DNA of 64,000 nucleotides from Halobacteriales archaeon QS_5_70_17 (GCA_003021975.1 PXRR01000012.1:5972-69971), one strand, 5' to 3'; shown: positions 20,995 to 31,529, counted from the first letter of the stretch. Program-made: numbers and translations. The notes: generated by a model not told the origin, from the sequence alone.

Positions 20995-22218
20995 ATGAGC
21001 CGGCCGCGTGGCGATCGGGTCGTCCTCCACGTGGACGTGGACTGCTTCTACGCCGCCTGCGAGCGGCGCCGCGAGCCAGCGCTGATCGGCGAGCCGATCG
21101 TCGTCGGCATGGGCTACGAGGACGGCGAGTCGACCGGCGCGGTCGCGACGGCCAGCTACGAGGCCCGCGAGCACGGCGTCGAGAGCGCGCAGGCCGTCTC
21201 GCGGGCCCTCGAACTCCTCCCGCGCGCGGAGGACGCACCCGACGGCGCCGAACCGGTCGGCCACTACCGCCCCGTCGACATGCCCTTCTACGAGTCGGTC
21301 AGCGAGGAGGTGCGGGCGGTGCTGCACGACGTCGCCGACACCGTCCGCGAGGTGAGCATCGACGAGGCGTACCTCGACGTGACCGACCGCGTCGGCTGGC
21401 ACAGCGTCGGGGTCTTCGCCGAGAGCCTCAGGGAGCGCATCGGGGAGACCGCGGGCGTCACTGCCAGCGTCGGCGTCGCCCCCGACATGGCGACCGCCAA
21501 GGTCGCGAGCGACCACGACAAGCCCGACGGCCTCGTCGTCGTCGAACCCGGCGAGGTCCGCGAGTTCCTCGCGCCGCTGCCGGTCGGCCAACTCCACGGC
21601 GTCGGCCCGGTGACCGCCGGCGAACTCGGCGAGATGGGGATCCACACGGCGGGCGATCTGGCGGCCGCCGACCCGGGGGCGCTGGCCGAGCGCTTCGGCG
21701 AGCGCGGCCGGGAGATCCACGCCCGGGCGAACGGTCGCGACGACCGGGACGTCGAACCCGTCGGCCGGCCCAAGAGCCTCTCCCGGGAGTCGGCGTTCCA
21801 CGACCCCACCGACGACGTCGACCGGATCCGCGAACGCTTCGCTGACCTCGTCGCGGACGTCGTCGCGCGCGCCGAGGACCGCGGCGCGCTCTACCGGACC
21901 GTCGGGATCAAGGTGGTCCGCCCGCCGTTCGAAGTGAACACCCGCGAGCGGTCGCTGTCGGGACCGGTCGCGGACGCCGACCTCGTGCGGTCGGTCGTCG
22001 CCGACCTCGCGGCGGAGTTCGAGGGCGACACCGTCCGCAAGGTCGGCGTGCGCGTCTCCAATCTCTCGTTCGACGCCGCCACGCAGGCCGACCTGCGGGG
22101 GTGGGCCGAGGGCGAGAGCGGGACCGACGACGCCGACGAGAGCCGTGACGGCCGGGGGACGGACGCGGGGCTCCGCGGGCAGACCTCGCTCGTCGACTTC
22201 CTCGGCGCGGATCGTTAA
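20995..22218 (+). CDS. dinB: DNA polymerase IV (Y-family)
   Basis: VVLHVDVDCFYAACERRREP, SIDEAYLDVT, SVGVAPDMATAKVASDHDKPDG, LHGVGPVTAGEL, C-terminal SLVDFL. Confidence 0.95.
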   Translation: MSRPRGDRVVLHVDVDCFYAACERRREPALIGEPIVVGMGYEDGESTGAVATASYEAREHGVESAQAVSRALELLPRAEDAPDGAEPVGHYRPVDMPFYESVSEEVRAVLHDVADTVREVSIDEAYLDVTDRVGWHSVGVFAESLRERIGETAGVTASVGVAPDMATAKVASDHDKPDGLVVVEPGEVREFLAPLPVGQLHGVGPVTAGELGEMGIHTAGDLAAADPGALAERFGERGREIHARANGRDDRDVEPVGRPKSLSRESAFHDPTDDVDRIRERFADLVADVVARAEDRGALYRTVGIKVVRPPFEVNTRERSLSGPVADADLVRSVVADLAAEFEGDTVRKVGVRVSNLSFDAATQADLRGWAEGESGTDDADESRDGRGTDAGLRGQTSLVDFLGADR

Positions 22219-22243
22219 GCCGCCGGCCGCACAACGTCGTCGC

Positions 22244-22522
22244 ATGAATCACCTCCAGCGGGCACCCGAGGACGAGGGCTACCGGCTCCCCCGACACGCC
22301 CACATCGTCGTCTACGACGACCGGGAGGGCGACGACCTGCTGACGGTCTACGACTGCGGGGCCGCCCAGAAGCCCCCCTCCGCGCAGTTCATCGGCCACC
22401 TCGTCCGGGTCGCGGCCGCCGCCGAGACCGAGCGGACCCCGACCGGGTGCGTCGTCCGCCTGCGCGAGGGCGGTCGACTGGTCGAGCAGGCCGACGACGA
22501 GTGGGTCGTCAGGCCCGCGTAG
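22244..22522 (+). CDS. conserved hypothetical protein
   Basis: 92-aa ORF MNHLQRAPEDEGYRLPRHAHIVVYDDREGDDLLTVYDCGAAQKPP... Confidence 0.6.
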   Translation: MNHLQRAPEDEGYRLPRHAHIVVYDDREGDDLLTVYDCGAAQKPPSAQFIGHLVRVAAAAETERTPTGCVVRLREGGRLVEQADDEWVVRPA

Positions 22523-22535
22523 CGGGGCCAGCGTT

Positions 22536-24218
22536 TCAGGACCCGGCGCCCTCCGGCGAGTCCGGCACGCGGTCGCGCAGTTCCGTCCGGCGGATCTTCC
22601 CGGTCACCGTCTTCGGGAGTTCGTCGACGAACTCGATGTCCCGGGGGTACTCGTGGGCCGCGAGCTCCGTCCTGACGTGGTCCCTGATGTCGTCTTTCAG
22701 GTCCTCGCTCGGCTCGTCGTCCCCCGAGGGGACGACGAAGGCCTTCACGACGTTCCCCCGCTCGGCGTCGGGCTTGGGGACGACAGCGGCCTCCGCGACG
22801 GCGTCGTGCTCGCCCAGCGACGACTCCACCTCGAAGGGACCGATCCGGTAGCCCGCGGAGACGATCACGTCGTCGGCCCGTCCCTCGAACCAGAAGTAGC
22901 CGTCCTCGTCGCGGTACCCGAGGTCCCCCGAGAGATACCAGTCGCCGACGAAGCAGTCGTCGGTCTTCTCGGGGTGCTCCCAGTAGCCGGCGAAGAAACA
23001 GGGGAAGTCGCCGCGCTCGGCGATGACGCCCGTCTCGCCGGCCGCCAGTTCCTCCCCGGTCTCGGGATCGACGACGGTGGCCGTCACGCAAGGGAGGGGT
23101 TTGCCCATGCTCCCGGGGCGGACCTCCATCTCCGGGTAGTTGTTGATGATCATGTTGCCCGTCTCGGTCTGGCCGTAGGTGTCGAGGATGGTCACGCCCA
23201 GCGCGCGCTCGCCCCACTCGACGACGCCGGCCGACAGCGGTTCGCCGATCGACAGCGCGTGCCGGAGGTCGTGGTCGACGCCGTCGAGGACGGCCTCCTC
23301 CTCGCGGAGCATCCGGTAGGCCGTCGGCACCGAGAACAGCACGGTGATCGGGTATTCGTCGAGCAGCGCGGCCCACGCCGCGGGGTCGAACTCCCCCTCG
23401 TAGGTGAAAAGCGAGGTCCCCCAGTACCACGCGCCTAGCGTGTTGATCGGGCCGGTCAGCCAGCCCAGGTCCGCCGTCGACCAGTAGAGGTCCTCGTCGG
23501 TCAGGTCGACCGCGAGCTTCTGGGTGAGCGCGACCCCCGCGACCCACCGGTGTTTGTGGAGTACGCCCTTCGCCGGCCCGGTCGTCCCGGAGGTGTAGTA
23601 CAGCAGGGCGTCGTCCTCGCCGCTAGTGTCGACGGCCTCGAAATCTGAGTCGCCGCCCGCGACCGCGTCGTGGTAGTCGACGTCGTCGTGGCCGACGCTC
23701 TCGCGGTCGACGACGATCACCTCCTCGACGCTCTGGGCCTCCTCGAGGGCCTCCCCGACCGTCTCGCGGTTCTCCGGGGTGGTGAGCACCACCCGCGCGC
23801 CGCAGTCGTCGAGGCGGTAGGCGATCCCCTGGGGACCGAACCGCTCGTTGACGCTCCCCCAGACGGCGCCGGCCTTCAGCGTGCCGAGCATCGCCGCGTA
23901 GTGCTCGGGGATCCGGGGCATGTACGAGAACACCCGGTCGCCGCGGTCGACCCGGTCGGAGAGAGCGTCGGCGAACCGGCTCGACCGGTCGCGCAGCTCG
24001 CCGAAGGTGACCGTCTCGCTGGCTCCGCCGTCGGCGTCGGGGGCCTCGCTGCCGGTCCACTCGAGGGCGACGCGGTCCGGATCGCGCTCGGCGTGTCGGT
24101 CACACGTCTCGTGTGCGACGTTCAGCGACCCCGGGGCGTCCCGGTCGGCGTCCGCGTACACGTCGTCCCAGGAGAACTCCGACCGGTCCGCTACGGGATC
24201 GAACTCGTTCCAGTCCAT
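22536..24218 (-). CDS. AMP-dependent acyl-CoA synthetase
   Basis: YYTSGTTGPAKGVLHKHRW, DTYGQTETG, GYFWFEGRADDVIVSAGYRIGPFEVE, PKTVTGKIRR. Confidence 0.93.
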   Translation of the reverse strand: MDWNEFDPVADRSEFSWDDVYADADRDAPGSLNVAHETCDRHAERDPDRVALEWTGSEAPDADGGASETVTFGELRDRSSRFADALSDRVDRGDRVFSYMPRIPEHYAAMLGTLKAGAVWGSVNERFGPQGIAYRLDDCGARVVLTTPENRETVGEALEEAQSVEEVIVVDRESVGHDDVDYHDAVAGGDSDFEAVDTSGEDDALLYYTSGTTGPAKGVLHKHRWVAGVALTQKLAVDLTDEDLYWSTADLGWLTGPINTLGAWYWGTSLFTYEGEFDPAAWAALLDEYPITVLFSVPTAYRMLREEEAVLDGVDHDLRHALSIGEPLSAGVVEWGERALGVTILDTYGQTETGNMIINNYPEMEVRPGSMGKPLPCVTATVVDPETGEELAAGETGVIAERGDFPCFFAGYWEHPEKTDDCFVGDWYLSGDLGYRDEDGYFWFEGRADDVIVSAGYRIGPFEVESSLGEHDAVAEAAVVPKPDAERGNVVKAFVVPSGDDEPSEDLKDDIRDHVRTELAAHEYPRDIEFVDELPKTVTGKIRRTELRDRVPDSPEGAGS

Positions 24219-24386
24219 GTGATAGCACTCCTCACCCTGTCACTTAGCGATTTACGAACTGACACATCAGAGAGAACGTATTTCTGGCCGACACGAAGGG
24301 CGTTTACTCTCATTATCTATTGTAAGAATAATACTATCTATATCGTAAGTTTACTTATCCCGGACGTGATACAGCCGTGGAATAGA

Positions 24387-25379
24387 ATGAACTACAGGAG
24401 CGTCGCGGAGTTGAACGAGGAGGTACGCGGACTCGGGCAGACGCTGGCGAAGGACGTCGACCTGGTTGTCGGGATTCCTCGGTCCGGGCTCCTGGTCTCG
24501 AATCTCCTCTGTCTGTACCTCGATCGGCCGATGACCGACGTCGACGGTCTCGCCGCGGGGCGGGTGATGTCGACGGGGAACCGGTACGACGACGGCGAGC
24601 GCTTCGAGGACGTCGAGCGAGCGGTGATCGTCGACGACTCCGTCGACACCGGCCGCCAGATGGAGGCGACGCAGGACCGCGTCGCCGACCTCGACCTCCC
24701 GTTCGAGGTGGAGTACGCCGCCGCCTACGTCACCCCCGGCGGGCACCGGTACGTCGATCACTACGGCGAAGTGGTCCAGAAGCCGCGGATCTTCGAGTGG
24801 AACCTGATGCACCACCCCATGATCAGCAACTTCTGCGTCGACATCGACGGGGTGCTCTGCCGGGATCCGACCCGCCTCGAGAACGACGACGGCGACGGCT
24901 ACCGGGAGTTCCTGGAGACGGTCGCCCCGACGGTCGTCCCCAGCGAACCGATCGGCTGGCTGGTCACCTGCCGCCTGGAGAAGTACCGCGACGCCACCGA
25001 GGCCTGGCTCGCGAGACACGGCATCGAGTACGAGAACCTGGTGATGATGGACCACCCCAGCAAGGAGGCCCGACAGCGCGCGGGCGACCACGCCGAGTTC
25101 AAGGCGGAGGTCTACCGGGAGACCGGCCCGGCCCTCTTCGTCGAGAGTTCCGCCGGGCAGGCGGCCGCCATCTCCGAGGCGACCGGGAGACCCGTCTTCT
25201 GTTACGACGAAAACCGGATGCTCCAGCCCGACAGCCTCTCGCGGGCGCGCCAGCAGGGCGGCGAGTACCTCTCGCGGTTCCGCGACGATCCCGTCGGGTT
25301 CTCGCTGCTGGCCGGCAGACACGTCCTCCGGGAGTCGTACTACCGGGCCCGCCTCGCCGCCCGAGAGTACCGCGGCTGA
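24387..25379 (+). CDS. phosphoribosyltransferase fused to HAD-like domain
   Basis: PRTase signature VERAVIVDDSVDTGRQM and VVGIPRSGLLVSNLLCLYLD; then FCVDIDGVLCRDPT, HAD-like. Internal ATG 24387 follows an AT-rich promoter region. Confidence 0.85.
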   Translation: MNYRSVAELNEEVRGLGQTLAKDVDLVVGIPRSGLLVSNLLCLYLDRPMTDVDGLAAGRVMSTGNRYDDGERFEDVERAVIVDDSVDTGRQMEATQDRVADLDLPFEVEYAAAYVTPGGHRYVDHYGEVVQKPRIFEWNLMHHPMISNFCVDIDGVLCRDPTRLENDDGDGYREFLETVAPTVVPSEPIGWLVTCRLEKYRDATEAWLARHGIEYENLVMMDHPSKEARQRAGDHAEFKAEVYRETGPALFVESSAGQAAAISEATGRPVFCYDENRMLQPDSLSRARQQGGEYLSRFRDDPVGFSLLAGRHVLRESYYRARLAAREYRG

Positions 25380-25652
25380 TCGATCCGGGGCCGGCACGGC
25401 GTCCGCCGGGCGTCTGACGGATCGTTATGTCCCCGCGCGCGAACTCGACCACATGGACGACGAGACCGTCACGGTCGCGGAGGGAAGCGCCGGCCGGGCG
25501 TCGAGCGGTCCGCGAGCGGTCGCGACCCGCCGCGCCGGCGAACTGTGTCGCCCGCCGTCGAGGTCCCCGTGGACCGGGGACGACCGGCGGCCGATCCCGC
25601 TGCTCCGGACGGATCGAAGCGCGCGCGGAACTCCCCGCGGTAGCTCGTACCG

Positions 25653-27285
25653 ATGACCGACGAACCGACCATCGAGGTGGGCGAGACCGAGGACGGATCG
25701 GTCGACCTCCCGATCATCGACCTGCTCACCGGCCGCGGGTTCGTCACCGGGAAGTCGGGGTCCGGGAAGTCCAACACCGCGTCGGTCATCGCCGAGAAGC
25801 TCCTGGACCGGGGGTACGGCCTCCTGCTGGTCGACCTCGACGGGGAGTACTACGGGCTGAAAGAGCAGTACGAACTCCTGCATGTCGGCGCCGACGAGGA
25901 GTGCGACATCCAGGTGAGCGCCGAGCACGCCGAGAAGATCGCCGAGATGGCGCTGGGCAACAACGTGCCGATCATCCTCGACGTCTCCTCGTTTCTCGAC
26001 GAGTCGGAGGCCGCCGACCTGCTGACCGAAATAGCCAAACAGCTCTTCGCCAAGGGGAAAAAGCGCAAGAAGCCGTTCCTGCTGGTCGTCGAGGAGATTC
26101 ACGAGTGGATCCCCGAGGGCGGCGGTATGGGCGAGTGCGGGCGGACGCTCGTGAAGGTCGCTAAACGGGGGCGGAAACACGGGCTGGGGGTCGTCGGCAT
26201 CAGCCAGCGGCCCGCCGACGTGAAAAAGGACTTCATCACCCAGTGCGACTGGCTGTGCTGGCACCGCCTGACCTGGCGCAACGACACGAAGGTGGTCAAG
26301 CGAGTGCTCGGCAGCGAGTACGCCGAGGCCGTCGAGGGACTGGACGACGGCGAGGCGTTTCTCGTCACAGACTGGTCCGGCGAAACCCGCCGCGTGCAGT
26401 TCCACCGCAAGCAGACCTTCGACGCCGGCGCCACGCCGGGACTGGAGGACTTCGAGCGCCCCGACCTCAAGAGCGTCAGCGCCGACCTCGTGGGGGAACT
26501 GGAGTCGATCACCGACGAGCAGCGCCGCCGGGAGGACCGCATCGAGGAACTCGAGCGGGAACTCCGGGAGAAGGAGCGCCGCATCGAGATCCTCGAGCGG
26601 GACCTGGAGGAGGCCCGGGACCTCTCTCAGATGGCCGACCGGTTCGCCGAGGCCCTGTTCGACCACCCCGGCCGCTCCCGGATGCAGTTGCGATCCGAGC
26701 GGGGGACCGAACGGGACGAGCCGGCACACACCGCAGACGGAGGTTCGGGGGACGGCGGCGACGCCGACGCCGGTGTTGACCCCTCCGACGCGCCGGACGC
26801 CACCGGGGACGCCGACGCCCGGCGCGCGGTCGAACCCGCCCCCTCGGAGCAGGCGACGCTGGAGGAGAATCCCGGCACCGAGTACGACCCGGGCGTCGAG
26901 TGGCCCGACCCGCCGCTCGACGACGGCGGACGCTCGGTCGGCGGAGACGCCACCGCCGACGCGCGCTCCGAGGACCGCCCGAGCGGCGGCCGGATCGTCT
27001 CCACCGCCGACGGCGGGCGACCGGACGAGCGCGACGAGAGCGACGAGAGCGACGGGGAGGCCGACCGCCCCGTGGTCCGCCGCGTCCGAGAGGTCCTCTC
27101 AGGACTGGAGCCCGGGTCGCGCCGGTTGCTCGCGCGCTACCGCGAGGACGGCCCCTGCTCGCCGCTCGACGCCCACGTCGCCGCCGCTGCCGGACCTCGT
27201 CGCGGCCGCCCACGACGGCCGCCTCTCCGAGGCCGAGGTCGAGCGGACCGTCGCCGCCATCGAGGACGGACTGCTCGACGAGTAG
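25653..27285 (+). CDS. HerA/DUF87-type ATPase with coiled coil and acidic linker; C-terminus frameshifted near 27180-27190
   Basis: GFVTGKSGSGKSNTASVIAEKLL (Walker A), FLLVVEEIHEWIPEGG (Walker B), GLGVVGISQRPADVKKDFITQ; terminal LPDLVAAAHDGRLSEAEVERTVAAIEDGLLDE* is in another frame. Confidence 0.85.
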
Positions 27286-27336
27286 CGGCGGGACCGACGC
27301 CCGTGCGTTTTTGCCCTCCCGCACGCCCGGGATCGT

Positions 27337-27609
27337 ATGGAGCTGGAGTGTACCGTCTACGGTCCGCTTCGGGGGGCGACCGGCGAGAAGACGGTGACCG
27401 TCGAGTTCGGAGGCGGCACCGTCCGGGACGCCCTCGCGGCGTTCGTCGCGGCCTACCCCCGCGCCGAGTCGCAGCTGTTCGACGAGGAGGGTGCGGTCCG
27501 GCCGAGCGTCCGCGTCGCGCTGGACGGCGACCGGGTCGTCCTCGACGCGCGCTGTCGGCCGGACGCCGCGCTGGCGATCTATCCGGCGATGCGCGGAGGG
27601 AGACGATAG
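27337..27609 (+). CDS. ubiquitin-like MoaD/ThiS-fold small modifier protein ending GGRR
   Basis: MELECTVYGPLRGATGEKTVTVEFGGGTVRDALAAFVAAYP...LAIYPAMRGGRR*; MoaD/SAMP-like. Confidence 0.85.
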   Translation: MELECTVYGPLRGATGEKTVTVEFGGGTVRDALAAFVAAYPRAESQLFDEEGAVRPSVRVALDGDRVVLDARCRPDAALAIYPAMRGGRR

Positions 27610-27631
27610 AGGTAGCCCGCGGGGGAGGCGG

Positions 27632-28939
27632 CTACAGGTCGTACTGCTCGCGCACTACGTCCGCGAGGCCGCGCTCCTCGAGCTTCGACATCGGCGCGAG
27701 CATGCTCAACTGGACGACCCCCGGCAGGCGGCCGATCTCGACGCCGCCGGTGAACGTACACCGCGCGCGGATCTCGCCCTCGGTCATGTCGAGCAGCGTC
27801 CCGGCGCGGTCGAAGGCGTTCTCGGTGGCGTCGTTGATCGTCGCGCCGCTGCCGATCACCTGGACCGGGCCCATCTCCTCGTTCAGTTCGACGCCGTGGG
27901 CGTCGGCCAGTTCCCGGCCCGCTTCGAGTTCCTCCTCGCCGTAGGGCTGTGCGATCGGCGGCAGGTCCTCGGCGTTAGGCAGGAGCAGCGGGCCGTCGAT
28001 GTCGAGGTCCTCGATCACCTCGACCCGGAGGGTCGTCGTCCCGCTCACGTCGGTCGTGTGCAGGGAGAGTTCGCCGTCGCCCTGGTTGGCGTGGAGGTCG
28101 CCGACGTAGAGGCCGCCGCCGTCGACCTTCACCGGGCAGATCAGCACGGCGCCGGGCCGGACGTCGTTGGAGTCGAGGTGGCCGTCGGTGCGCTCGGCGA
28201 GGTCGGCCTCGTCGCCGAGCCCCCAGTCGTGCTCGGCGCCGATCAGGAACTGCCCGAAGTCGCCGGCGTTGTGCGAGTCGGGGAGTTCCACCGGCGGCGT
28301 CGTCCCGATGTTGCCGATGAACGGCCGGAGGTGGCCGAGCGTTCCGGGCATCTCGCTGGGGCCGTACAGGAGGATCGGGTGCTGCCGGGCGTTCTCCGGC
28401 AGCGCCATGTTCGCCTCGGCGTTCTCGGCGAGGGCGCCGGCGGCCTCCTCGTCCATCGTCAGCCCGACCGTGCGGTCCTCGTCGAAGGCGACCGTGTAAC
28501 CGTACTCGAAGCCGAACGAGGAGGCGTCGGCGCCACACTCCGCACAGCGGATCGCGTCCTCGCCGGTCCCCTCGACGACGCTGTCGGGCCACTCGGTGCC
28601 GCACTCCGGACAGCGGTGGTCGACGAACGGGTCGTCGCCGAACGCCTCTTCCCGTTCGCGCATGCTCCCCGTCGAGGTGGCGAGGCTGGTCACCTCGACG
28701 TCCTCGATGTAGACGGCGATGGCGTCGCCGACCTCGGCGCCCTCGACGGCGATCGGTCGAGTCACCTCGTGGCCGCCCCGGAAGCCGGGAGTGATCATCG
28801 GCCCCCAGCAGGCCGGCGGCGTGTGCGTCCGGACGGTGCCGCCGTCGGCGACCGTCCCCGCCCACTCCTGGTCGGGTCCGACGAGTCCGAGCGTGTACTG
28901 GTCGACCTCCAGTTCCTGTTGGATCTCTCGCTGTGCCAT
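27632..28939 (-). CDS. acetamidase/formamidase family protein
   Basis: GDAIAVYIEDVEV, FIGNIGTTP, DSHNAGDFGQ, LYVGDLHANQGDGEL. Confidence 0.93.
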   Translation of the reverse strand: MAQREIQQELEVDQYTLGLVGPDQEWAGTVADGGTVRTHTPPACWGPMITPGFRGGHEVTRPIAVEGAEVGDAIAVYIEDVEVTSLATSTGSMREREEAFGDDPFVDHRCPECGTEWPDSVVEGTGEDAIRCAECGADASSFGFEYGYTVAFDEDRTVGLTMDEEAAGALAENAEANMALPENARQHPILLYGPSEMPGTLGHLRPFIGNIGTTPPVELPDSHNAGDFGQFLIGAEHDWGLGDEADLAERTDGHLDSNDVRPGAVLICPVKVDGGGLYVGDLHANQGDGELSLHTTDVSGTTTLRVEVIEDLDIDGPLLLPNAEDLPPIAQPYGEEELEAGRELADAHGVELNEEMGPVQVIGSGATINDATENAFDRAGTLLDMTEGEIRARCTFTGGVEIGRLPGVVQLSMLAPMSKLEERGLADVVREQYDL

Positions 28940-28987
28940 GGTCGTCCGTACCGTAGGCCGCCGGGGGGATAAGCCTGCGCCGTGCGG

Positions 28988-29629
28988 TCAGATTCCCGAT
29001 ACGAGGTCGCGCAGCGCCGCCTCGGGGTCCTCGGCCTTCGCGACGCCGGAGGCCAGCAGGACGCCCTCGCTGCCCAGCTCGCGGGCGGCCGCGAGGTCCT
29101 CGCCCGTCGAGATGCCGGCGCCACAGAGCACGGGCACGCTGCCGACGGCCGCGGCGGCATCGACGGCGTCCTCGACGACCTCCGGGTCGGCCTGGCTGAC
29201 GGGCGTGCCGGTGCCGATCAGTTCCGGCGGCTCGACGGCGACCATGTCCGGTTCGAGGGCCGTCGCCGCGCCCACCTGCCGGGGGTTGTTCGCGCAGACG
29301 ACCGTCTCGAGGCCGGCCCGCTCGGCCGCCCGGAGGCCGCCGTCGATGTCGGCGAGTCTCCGCCGTCGCTCGGAGTGGTTGAGCAGCGTTCCGGTCGCGC
29401 CCGCCTCGGCGACGGCCTCCGCGAGCGTACTGCCGGTGTGGCTGCCCGGTTCGACGGGGTCGACGTGCTGGGCCCACGTCTCGACGCCCGTCGCTGCGAC
29501 CCGTTCGAGGTGCGCGGCCTGGGGCGCGACGGCGACGCGCGCTCCCGCGTCGTCGGCTACGTCTGCGGCCGCCGACGCGACGCCGACGGGATCACAGGGG
29601 TACGCCTTCAGGTTGACGAGGACGAACAT
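28988..29629 (-). CDS. tpiA: triosephosphate isomerase (archaeal)
   Basis: [11 protein letters not shown]...LNHSERR...[23 protein letters not shown]...[15 protein letters not shown]...[12 protein letters not shown]. Confidence 0.95.
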   Translation of the reverse strand: MFVLVNLKAYPCDPVGVASAAADVADDAGARVAVAPQAAHLERVAATGVETWAQHVDPVEPGSHTGSTLAEAVAEAGATGTLLNHSERRRRLADIDGGLRAAERAGLETVVCANNPRQVGAATALEPDMVAVEPPELIGTGTPVSQADPEVVEDAVDAAAAVGSVPVLCGAGISTGEDLAAARELGSEGVLLASGVAKAEDPEAALRDLVSGI

Positions 29630-29723
29630 ACCGGAGAAGCCGGTTCCGGGGGCCAAATAGCTACCCGATTTCCGGCGCCGCGGTCTCTCCCCGTCGGACG
29701 CCGGCGGCCGACGAGCGACCGCT

Positions 29724-30858
29724 ATGGGTCAGCGCGAAGGCGGAGCGGTTCCGGCTCCCGGCCGAACACGAGGCCGTCAGGGAATTCGGCGAGCGGGAGA
29801 TCCGTCCGGTCGCCGCCGAGTACGAGGCCGAGGGACGCTACCTCGCGGAGCTGCCGGCGCGGGCGGGGGAGTACGGCTTCGTCGCGCCGCGGATCCCCGA
29901 GGCCCACAGCGGTACGGGAACGAACGTGCTGGGCGCGCCCGTCGTGACCGAAGAACTCTGGCGGGCCGACGCCGGCGTCAGCGGCTCCATCGCGGCCGCG
30001 GACTTCGGGACGGAGATGCTGCTCGCGTACGACGAGGAGTGGATGCGAGAGGAGTGGCTGCCGCCGATCGCCGCCGGCGAGACGCACATCGCGACGGCCA
30101 TCTCGGAGCCGGCCCACGGGTCGAACGTCGCCGGCATGGAGACCCGCGCCGAGCGCGACGGCGGCGAGTGGGTCATCGACGGTACCGAGATGTGGAACAC
30201 CAACGGCACCGTCGCCGACGTGATGATCTTCATGGCCAGGACCACGCCCGGCGCGGGCCACGGCGACATCACCGCGTTCCTCACCCGACGGACGCAGACG
30301 GGATCAGCGGCGAGCGCATCACGAACAAGCTCGGCATCGAGCCCCAGGACACCGCGGAGCTCGTCTTCGACGGCCTCCGCGTCCCCCACGAGAACGGCGG
30401 CGGCGCGGTCGGCGAGGGGTTCTACCAGCTGATGGAGTTCTTCCCGTCCGGACGGACGTGGCCGCCCAGGCCGCGGGCGTCTCGCAGGCAGCCCTGGAGG
30501 TCGCCGTCGAGTACGCCGGCGAGCGCGAGCAGTTCGGCCGGCCCATCGGCGAGTTCCAGGCCATCCGGCACAGGATCGCCGAGATGGCGACGAGCGTCGA
30601 GGCGGCCCGGTCGCTGGCCTACCGCGCCGGCGCCGCCATCGAGGCCGATGCCGACCGGGCCACGCGGCTGGCGAGCGCGGCGAAGCTGTTCGCCTCCGAG
30701 CGGGCCGTCGAGGTCGCCGACGAGGCGATTCAGGTGTTCGGCGGCGCCGGCTACGTCACCCCCCCCCCGTCGAGCGCTACTACCGCGATGCCCGGATCAC
30801 GAAGACCTACGAGGGGACCAGCGAGATCCAGAAGAACATCGTCGCCGCCCTGCTCTAG
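29724..30858 (+). pseudogene. acyl-CoA dehydrogenase, multiple frameshifts
   Basis: Consecutive ACAD segments in alternating frames: AERFRLPAEHEAVREFGEREIRPVAAEYE...EPAHGSNVAGMETRAERDGGEWVIDGTEMWNTNG; TDADGISGERITNKLGIEPQDTAELVFDGLRVP...FYQLMEFF; VAAQAAGVSQAALEVAVEYAGEREQFG...VFGGAGYVT; VERYYRDARITKTYEGTSEIQKNIVAALL*. Confidence 0.9.
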
Positions 30859-31388
30859 TCCTTGCGCTTGACGACGTCCCCGAGGGTGTACGACCCGGTG
30901 GACTTGCCGCCCTCCCACTCCTCGTCGTCGCCGGTGCTCCCGCCAGCGGTCAGCGAGATCGAGAGCCGGCGCTCGAGCTTCTGCTGGACGCCGTCGCTCG
31001 GGAGGACGTCCCCGCGCTCGAGCTTCCGGATGAGGCTCACCTTCTCGTTGAGGTCGTCGGCGAGTTCCTCCTGGGTGAGGTCGGCCCCCTCGCGGGCGTT
31101 CCGGATGCGCTCGTCGTAGTCCGGGGCCACCTCGTCCATCTCGTCGAACATGTCCCGGCGGCGCCCCGAGTTCCCGGAGGACGACGCGGACGACGCAGAC
31201 GAGGAGTCCCCCGATGAGGACGCGGAATTAGCGCCCGTCGAGTACTTGGTCGAGGCGCTCTCGGAGGACTCGGTGCGCACCTCCGTCCCGAAGTCGGCGC
31301 AGTCGTCGCAGACCTGGATCTCGGCCCCCTCGATTTTCACCGTCTCGGGCGACGCAGTCTCCGCTCCGCACATCTCGCATTGCGGCAT
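30855..31388 (-). CDS. archaeal multiprotein bridging factor aMBF1 / HTH regulator
   Basis: MPQCEMCGAETASPETVKIEGAEIQVCDDCADFG plus HTH RNAREGADLTQEELADDLNEKVSLIRKLERGDVLPSDGVQQKLER. Confidence 0.93.
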   Translation of the reverse strand: MPQCEMCGAETASPETVKIEGAEIQVCDDCADFGTEVRTESSESASTKYSTGANSASSSGDSSSASSASSSGNSGRRRDMFDEMDEVAPDYDERIRNAREGADLTQEELADDLNEKVSLIRKLERGDVLPSDGVQQKLERRLSISLTAGGSTGDDEEWEGGKSTGSYTLGDVVKRKD

Positions 31389-31529
31389 GCGTCGCTCTTT
31401 GCCACGGCGAGACATAAATGGTGCGACGCCGGTGGTTCGAGTCACTCCCTGATCTCCCCCGGATCGCCGCAGCGCCGCTCCTGTCTCGACTCCGCGTCGC
31501 CTCAGCACCGTTCCCGGATCGCTTCGCTA

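Noticed and set aside
25653-27944. 763-aa version of the HerA-like protein
   Set aside because: After about 27190 it runs through the intergenic region, the SAMP-like gene and antisense of the acetamidase gene; the authentic C-terminus is in another frame.
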